Shown piece after piece: positions 59,587 to 64,000 of a stretch of 64,000 bases of DNA. The stretch is from Agromyces cavernae (GTDB lineage: Bacteria > Actinomycetota > Actinomycetes > Actinomycetales > Microbacteriaceae). The notes beneath the pieces were generated by a model, which worked only from the letters and a program-made list of their open reading frames with translations, was not told where the DNA came from and made no database searches. The translations under genes and the position numbers were made by a program. The first letter of the stretch is position 1. Each line of letters opens with the position of its first letter. The stretch lies in assembly GCF_021044935.1 (NCBI RefSeq), contig NZ_JAJNMP010000003.1:858253-922252 (forward strand), in the 5' to 3' direction.

Positions 59587-59851
59587 CTATTTGCTTCGGA
59601 CCGGCCCGCGCAGGGGCCAAGGCTCGCACTGCACGTCCGCGAAGGCAACGACCGCCTCACGCAAATGGCGAGCGATTTCCTCGCCGGCGGCGCCCAACTC
59701 TCGCGGGCTTCGCTGCTGTCCCACCCTTCAGCCTGGTCGAAATGTGCTGCCCAGAACCCGTTCCAGGCGTCGAGTTCTCCCAGAGCGGCCAGTCCCGTGA
59801 GTAGTCCGGAAACAGCCGGATGACGCGTCGATCAGGCGGTCTCCCACTCAT
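59587..59851 (-). pseudogene. Decayed small gene of a DUF-type soluble protein
   Basis: Three reading frames read in order give a family-like protein: VIRLFPDYSRDWPLWENSTP in the first, then LDAWNGFWAAHFDQAEGWDSS in the second, and EEIARHLREAVVAFADVQ with CEPWPL and a stop in the third (TAG at 59587-59589). The parts fit a small actinobacterial protein with an 'RLFPDYSxxWPLWEN' start. At least two frameshifts break it. It lies next to the orphan immunity gene. Confidence 0.65.
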
Positions 59852-59957
59852 TCCGTGAGGCTACCGCTGTCGACCAGCGGCCCTCCGGCTCTCCATGCTG
59901 ATGCTCACTGACGGGCTAGCGGGCTCGATACCTGAATTGGCCGACTGACTATTGATT

Positions 59958-60046
59958 GGTGAGATCTCACCGCCCGTCGAGACATGACATTAGGTTTCAG
60001 TGCGAGGTATCACGTGTATGCTAACATGTGTTACGCGTAGTACACA
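59958..60046. promoter_or_regulatory. Operator-like palindromes upstream of the RHH-YfbU gene
   Basis: GGTGAGATCTCACC (59958-59971) is a perfect 14-bp palindrome. TGTGT...ACACA (60027-60046) is an imperfect one around ACGCGT, ending just before the AGGGAGGG ribosome site. RHH proteins often bind such sites upstream of their own genes. Confidence 0.55.
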
Positions 60047-60061
60047 GGGAGGGCGATCTGA

Positions 60062-60802
60062 ATGGCAACGATCAACATTCGAGTCGAGGAGCACATCCGC
60101 GATGCACTCCAGGAGATGGCAGATGCGCGCGGCATAACCCTGAGCGACTACGTCCGGGACCTACTGAGGGAGGCGACCGTCTCGATCCGCACGACTCCGA
60201 CCACCGGCAGCGGTCTCGCCCCGGACACCTTGAGTGTGATCGATAGACAAACGCTCGCCCTGCTCCACCGCATCCTCGCTCGCGTGCTCCCCGAAGACGC
60301 CAACGACGTCGACGGCGACCTGGCCTACCAACTCGAGCGCGCTAAGGCGCTCGAGGAGGGCTACTCCGGCGAATACGGCATGGAGTTCATCGGGATCCGA
60401 ACCGAACTCTCACCGCTTAACAGCGAGCGAGTGAAGGACATCCTGGATATGTTCCGCATCTTCGACTACAGCATCGCTGCTGCGGCCGAGGCCGGCGAGT
60501 CGCTTGAGGACGAAACCATCAGGGCGCTCCGTTACCAAGGGTTCGACTTCAACGACCCCCTCGAGGCACAGATGGCCGACTACGTGGAATACCTCGTGAA
60601 CGACGGCAAATGGGAAGAACGCAAGGAGTTCCTCGAAGGTGCAACCCACGGCAACTCCCACATGCCGACCCTCGACATGTACAACCAAATGCTCGCCTCG
60701 TACCGGCGCATCAAGGACTCACGGCCGCGCCCGCGACTGACCAGGGACTCCTACCTGCTCTCCCGTGCTGAGTTGATCTCCATCGTCGAGCGCGTGCGCT
60801 GA
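60062..60802 (+). CDS. Ribbon-helix-helix / YfbU fusion protein
   Basis: A 246-residue protein. Residues 1-38 are an RHH (CopG/Arc-like) DNA-binding domain: TINIRVEEHIRDALQEMADA, then GITLSDYVRDLLREA. Residues about 60-246 match YfbU along their length (ILARVLPEDAN, LERAKALEEGYSGEYGMEF, MADYVEYLVNDGKWEERKEF and HGNSHMPTLDMYNQMLASY). E. coli YfbU has been linked to MazF-induced cell death, but its biochemistry is unknown. With upstream palindromes and the DUF3800 gene 111 bp downstream it may be the regulatory half of a two-gene module. Confidence 0.88.
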   Translation: MATINIRVEEHIRDALQEMADARGITLSDYVRDLLREATVSIRTTPTTGSGLAPDTLSVIDRQTLALLHRILARVLPEDANDVDGDLAYQLERAKALEEGYSGEYGMEFIGIRTELSPLNSERVKDILDMFRIFDYSIAAAAEAGESLEDETIRALRYQGFDFNDPLEAQMADYVEYLVNDGKWEERKEFLEGATHGNSHMPTLDMYNQMLASYRRIKDSRPRPRLTRDSYLLSRAELISIVERVR

Positions 60803-60913
60803 TCGTAATCAGCCGGTACCTGCTGCGCGGGTTGGTGACTCGCGCCCCACGGACGTGTGCATGTTCCGTCCCGCCTACGCTGTTCTGAGCATCTCCCGAA
60901 CTGATTGGACACC

Positions 60914-61456
60914 ATGTCGGCATACACCAGCGGCGCTCGTGTATACGTCGACGAATGCAAATCGAAGGGCTACTATGTCGCTGCAGCCGTAGTGATGCCC
61001 AACGATGCTGCAGCGATCGAGAAAGAACTTCGCAAGCTCACTCGTGCAGGCCAGCGGCGCATTCACTTCACCAGTGAATCGGATACGAGCCGCCGGACGA
61101 TCCTCTCCGCCGTTGAGAAGCTCGGTCTGCGGGTCGTCGTCTACCGAGTCCAAGGCGCAAAAGACAAGGAAGCACGCACCCTCTGCCTGAACGCGCTGAT
61201 CGATGACATGGCAGCTGGCGGCGCGACTCACGTCATCCTCGAGCGCGACGAATCCGTTGAAGCCGCTGATCGCCGCATCGTTGCTCAGGCGCTTCGACGC
61301 AATGGGAACTACGACCTCAGATACCAGCACGCATCCCCGAGCGAACACGCCCTGCTGTGGGTGAGTGACATGGTCGCCTGGTGCTGCTACAAGGGCGGTG
61401 ACTGGCTCCGCCGTGCAAGCGGGATCATCATCGAGACTCGAGATCTCACGCCTTAA
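60914..61456 (+). CDS. DUF3800-domain protein (RNase H-like fold)
   Basis: A 180-residue protein with the DUF3800 layout. Asp13/Glu14 in ARVYVDECKSKGYYVAAAV, His51 in RRIHFTSESDTS, Glu110/Asp112 in HVILERDES, and Asp152 in LLWVSDMVAWCCY mark the acidic positions expected for an RNase H-like nuclease. The family is found in phage-defence and mobile contexts, but the activity is unproven. The ATG at 60914 is chosen over a TTG at 60905. It follows the RHH-YfbU gene on the same strand. Confidence 0.8.
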   Translation: MSAYTSGARVYVDECKSKGYYVAAAVVMPNDAAAIEKELRKLTRAGQRRIHFTSESDTSRRTILSAVEKLGLRVVVYRVQGAKDKEARTLCLNALIDDMAAGGATHVILERDESVEAADRRIVAQALRRNGNYDLRYQHASPSEHALLWVSDMVAWCCYKGGDWLRRASGIIIETRDLTP

Positions 61457-61857
61457 TGCGGCAAGTTAAATGCGCAAGCCTGGCTCGTCGAACCGTCCGG
61501 ATGACTGCCAGGCTAACTTCAAGCCACTATTGCGGCCTGCAATAACCACAATAACGCGAAAGCTACCAAAACGGATACCAGGCTCAATAACAACAGAGCA
61601 AACGCGGAATTCAACTACGCTCAGTACGGCACCGCGTACACCGCCCCGTAGGACGATCCGCTTGCGGACGTCCGTTGGCGGACCGGCTATCGAATACCGG
61701 CGTCGCCGCGACAGGTCGTCGAGTCAGGACCTCTTCCATGTGAAGGAAGCGCTCACAGAGCGCTAGGTGCTGCCTTGTCCTCATTTCTGAGGATAGATCA
61801 CCTGCGCGAGTGAGAGTACCCTCCGATTTGGAGGACAGCTCAGGCTGGGGGGACGAC
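61457..61857. other. Gene-free, AT-richer stretch with remnant frames
   Basis: About 61520-61650 is clearly less GC-rich and one frame reads Asn-rich (NNHNNAKATKTDTRLNNN) to a stop, without a start codon. A minus frame at 61700-61760 encodes CERFLHMEEVLTRRPVAAT, also unanchored; a similar AFLYTEAVIATPAV occurs near 62960. No intact gene seen. Confidence 0.5.
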
Positions 61858-62841
61858 ATGGCGGGCGCTCCACCACCATCAGTCGGCTCGGGCAAACGAG
61901 ACGCGACGGAGAACCCGAGATCCGTGCGGATCCGCACGGGGGCCTTCCTCGCTCTGCTGATCGCTGTTATCGCCGCGATCCGAGCCCCCTTCCGCCGCGC
62001 GAAGGGCGCTAAGAAGGACTCCCCGCCACCGGCGGAGAAGCCGGAGGGGGCCAAGAAGGACTCCCCACCACCGGCGGAGAAGCCGGACTTTCCAACGTCG
62101 GTGCGGGTTGCCGCGTTAGCCTACTTCGGGTTGCTGATCGCCGTGCTGGCTGGGCTCGGTATTCAAGGTGATCTCCTGGCCAGGCTCATCAGGAATGATC
62201 CGGTGGTTTTCGCCTGGGCCGTCGTCGCGACCTTGGTGGGTGGCGCCGCCGCGGCGATCGTACTGTTGTGGCCAAAAGCGCCGGCGGCAAGATGGGTACT
62301 TGCTTTGAGTGCGGCGGTGGCCTTGGTAGGGGTGTGCTGGGCCGTCATCGTCGGCACCGCGAGCCTCAGCGTTCGGGAAAAACCTTCGCTCGATCTAAGC
62401 GTCGTCGCCAAGGATGCGAACACCGTTACGGTAACCGCTGACGCGGCGGCATCCTCGATGCGAGCGAAGGAAACCCTGCTGCTCCGCTTGATCGCGTTCA
62501 CCGACTCTGCTTCCAAGCACCCGAGGGTTTCCGAGGCGAAACAGGCAGAGCTAAAGTGTTTGGCCGACACGGCACAGTCGTTGAATTACGTGCTGCTCTA
62601 CTGGGGCGACACAGGAGTCACCGTGGCCGGGGTGGCCTCCACCCAGTGGAAGGCTGACGTGGAGATCAACGGCGCCTATGGCGAGATCCGCTACATCTGC
62701 GCCAAAGCCGTGATCAGCGAACGCGAAGAGCCCGGTGGGGACCCGAAATGGCGACGACACGAGAATCGGTTTGTCTGGGCGATCGCCGATGTCACCCTCG
62801 TCCCATCAACATCCCCGCCGCCGACGACGGCAAGCCGCTAA
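61858..62841 (+). CDS. Multi-span membrane protein with duplicated proline-rich segment
   Basis: A 327-residue protein. A helix at about 28-42 is followed by two identical-pattern units GAKKDSPPPAEKPE/D (50-63 and 64-77), then helices at about 84-103, 117-138 and 145-166, and a ~150-residue C-terminal soluble domain with Cys in AELKCLADTA and IRYICAKAVI. No family recognised. GGGGGGAC precedes the ATG. It is in the island next to the RHH-YfbU/DUF3800 pair and could be an accessory or unrelated cargo gene. Confidence 0.7.
   Translation: MAGAPPPSVGSGKRDATENPRSVRIRTGAFLALLIAVIAAIRAPFRRAKGAKKDSPPPAEKPEGAKKDSPPPAEKPDFPTSVRVAALAYFGLLIAVLAGLGIQGDLLARLIRNDPVVFAWAVVATLVGGAAAAIVLLWPKAPAARWVLALSAAVALVGVCWAVIVGTASLSVREKPSLDLSVVAKDANTVTVTADAAASSMRAKETLLLRLIAFTDSASKHPRVSEAKQAELKCLADTAQSLNYVLLYWGDTGVTVAGVASTQWKADVEINGAYGEIRYICAKAVISEREEPGGDPKWRRHENRFVWAIADVTLVPSTSPPPTTASR
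62005..62088. repeat. Two 42-bp in-frame tandem repeats
   Basis: Units 62005-62046 and 62047-62088 differ at a few bases and encode the duplicated GAKKDSPPPAEKP segment of the membrane protein. Confidence 0.85.
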
Positions 62842-63505
62842 GCGAGTACTAGGTCGTCTCGCTTGCTGGCCGACGTCGCGCGTCTGGTCGAGCGTTTGCG
62901 TGATCCAAGGCGGGACCGGGTGCGGCCAGAGCTCGACGTTGAGGACGTCGAACGGCCGGCGTCGCGATGACCGCTTCCGTGTAAAGGAAGGCGCGTTGCG
63001 ATGTCCTGAATGCAGAATGGCTCGTCGTGGTTCGAGTTGAATCGGAGAGCGTCGTAGTAGGTATCGCTCGTGGCTCGAGTCGGGAGTGTGAACGCCAGAC
63101 GTTGCCCGGGTCCGGCGATCCCGTCAAGATCCTCAGTGGGGTCGAGGACGATCAGGTAGAGTTCTCGGTCGCCATGCAACTCGGCGAAATCTCGCAACTC
63201 GTACTAGCCCGATCGATCATGTCAGTGAAGCGAAGTGATCCATCGCGCCGGGGGAAGGCGTACTCCGGAAGCTGACCGCGCGCCGGACGACGCTGTCAGC
63301 TTCCCGAAGCAGGTCTGTGTAATCGGAGTCCACTGCGAGAGGGTTGTCCGCCGGTTCTGACACGACCTCGAGCCTACGGCGCCGGCCCTCATATGGCGGG
63401 TTGGAACCCGAGGTGCTGCATCCACGACGCCCGAAAGCCGATCCCTCAGCGGGGCCGGCCAAGCGCCGGCGTGGGCCCGCCCAGCCGGTAGGCCAGACTG
63501 ATCGA
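62842..63505. other. Region of broken minus-strand reading frames
   Basis: Read on the minus strand, PADNPLAVDSDYTDLLREAD stops after FASLT near 63217. A new frame then reads ELHGDRELYLIVLDPTEDLD and on to YYDALRFNSNHDEPFCIQD before a third frame (AFLYTEAVIATPAV) takes over. Each piece looks protein-like, but no frame has a good start and the order suggests decay by frameshifts. No intact gene is supported. Confidence 0.4.
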
Positions 63506-64000
63506 GTGCAAGAACACGACGTCGTCCTTCGCGCCGATGACCCGCGCCGGGATGAGCTCGAAGCTCAGGGGTGGTCAATCGCGGCGACCTCGTGGGCGGC
63601 TCAACTCACCGCTCCGGCAGCCGACGTGGACCGGCTCCGGACGCTTGTCGACCGTATGCGAGGGTACGGCGAACTCCGCGAAGTTCGCGAAGACGACATC
63701 GCGGCGGTGCTCGCACTTGATGCGGTGACCGTCGAGGACTACCCGGGAAGCATCGCGACCCGGCATGTTCCGCTGACCCCGGAACGCGCACGTGTGTCGC
63801 GGGAACGTCGTGGCTTTGGCGTGTTCGATTCACGCGGACGAGCGCTCGCGGTCACGTACGTCGACGTAAACGATCTTCGTGCCGAGACCGACTTCACCGT
63901 CGTCGACCGAGAGCACCGAGGACGGGGGCTCGGCTCTGCGGTGAAGGCGGCATCCGTTCTCGCGCTGATCGAGGACGGCGTGGAAATCTTCCGAACAGGC
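63506..64000 (+). CDS. GNAT-family acetyltransferase, cut by window edge
   Basis: The frame is open for 165 codons from a GTG at 63506 to the edge. The acetyl-CoA motif A is visible as FTVVDREHRGRGLGSAVKAA with the preceding AVTYVDVNDLRAETDFTV strand. The N-terminal ~150 residues form the first GNAT half, and the C-terminal part is missing. The start has a weak ribosome site, so the exact beginning is uncertain. Confidence 0.8.
   Translation, partial: MQEHDVVLRADDPRRDELEAQGWSIAATSWAAQLTAPAADVDRLRTLVDRMRGYGELREVREDDIAAVLALDAVTVEDYPGSIATRHVPLTPERARVSRERRGFGVFDSRGRALAVTYVDVNDLRAETDFTVVDREHRGRGLGSAVKAASVLALIEDGVEIFRTG

Noticed and set aside
59510..59823. Plus-strand frames opposite the decayed gene
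   Set aside because: Their products are Arg/Pro-rich and lack family-like blocks, unlike the three minus-strand pieces.
62838..63197. A 119-codon minus frame as an intact gene
   Set aside because: Its first ~60 residues look protein-like, but it starts at a TTG just after a stop, has no ribosome site, and turns to low-complexity Ser/Arg sequence after FCIQD.
54726..63505. Accessory region considered as a prophage
   Set aside because: No capsid, tail, terminase, holin or large integrase is present. Only a small serine recombinase and unrelated small genes are seen.

Overview
The window is very GC-rich, densely packed DNA with heavy G/C use at third codon positions. It has GTG starts, strong AGGAGG-type ribosome sites, and many MarR, TetR, ROK, GntR, PadR and WYL regulators. 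Together with the 2-methylcitrate (prp) cluster, sufS-sufU pair, ECF41 sigma factor and Ppm1-type mannosyltransferase this points to an actinobacterium, most likely Micrococcales/Microbacteriaceae. An Agromyces-like genus is a guess. No rRNA, tRNA or CRISPR array was recognised.

1-54.7 kb looks like ordinary chromosome. 1-9.4 kb: end of a LuxR-type regulator, small membrane and basic proteins, ROK and AraC regulators, MFS and POT transporters, Ppm1-like glycosyltransferase and a DUF4097 lipoprotein. 9.6-15.8 kb: prpE, a translationally coupled ddaH-rocD pair, and an Lrp regulator whose promoter shares two sequence blocks with the ddaH upstream region. 16-17.7 kb: divergent rimK (with a C-terminal RCK_C domain) and a RimB-like retropepsin gene. 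17.7-20.9 kb: SDR/MarR operon, then an ECF41 sigma gene facing an NmrA-type gene across two interleaved ECF41 promoters. 21-25.8 kb: putA and a divergent LysR gene. RocD and PutA together can carry ornithine to glutamate. 26-34 kb: lipoproteins, VOC/WYL genes, a drug-type ABC exporter, a PYROXD2-like oxidoreductase, TetR, DoxX and a second ROK regulator. 34.6-43.9 kb: TfoX, DoxX/HxlR, AI-2E permease, thioesterase, then the GntR-prpD-prpB-prpC operon. 44-54 kb: sufS-sufU, LysE, a 3-hydroxyisobutyryl-CoA hydrolase, trhO, LssY_C protein, PadR/permease-prefix pair, dinB and a GNAT.

54.7-63.5 kb is accessory in character. It holds a serine recombinase, an ECF sigma operon in which a membrane protein is encoded first, small orphan genes, a Tdi1-type immunity protein, a decayed gene, and a two-gene module of an RHH-YfbU fusion followed by a DUF3800 protein. 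A membrane protein with a duplicated proline-rich segment and stretches of decayed reading frames follow. A GNAT gene runs off the right edge.

Over this lies an unusual load of short palindromic repeats: a 59-bp element forming the C-termini of two genes, a 78-bp element with 12-bp inverted ends, a 34-bp family that supplies the stop codon of three genes and is inserted in frame in the LysR gene, and a 19-bp family inside putA and a thioesterase gene. The strongest leads are the RHH-YfbU/DUF3800 module, the interleaved ECF41 promoters and the repeats that reshape protein ends.
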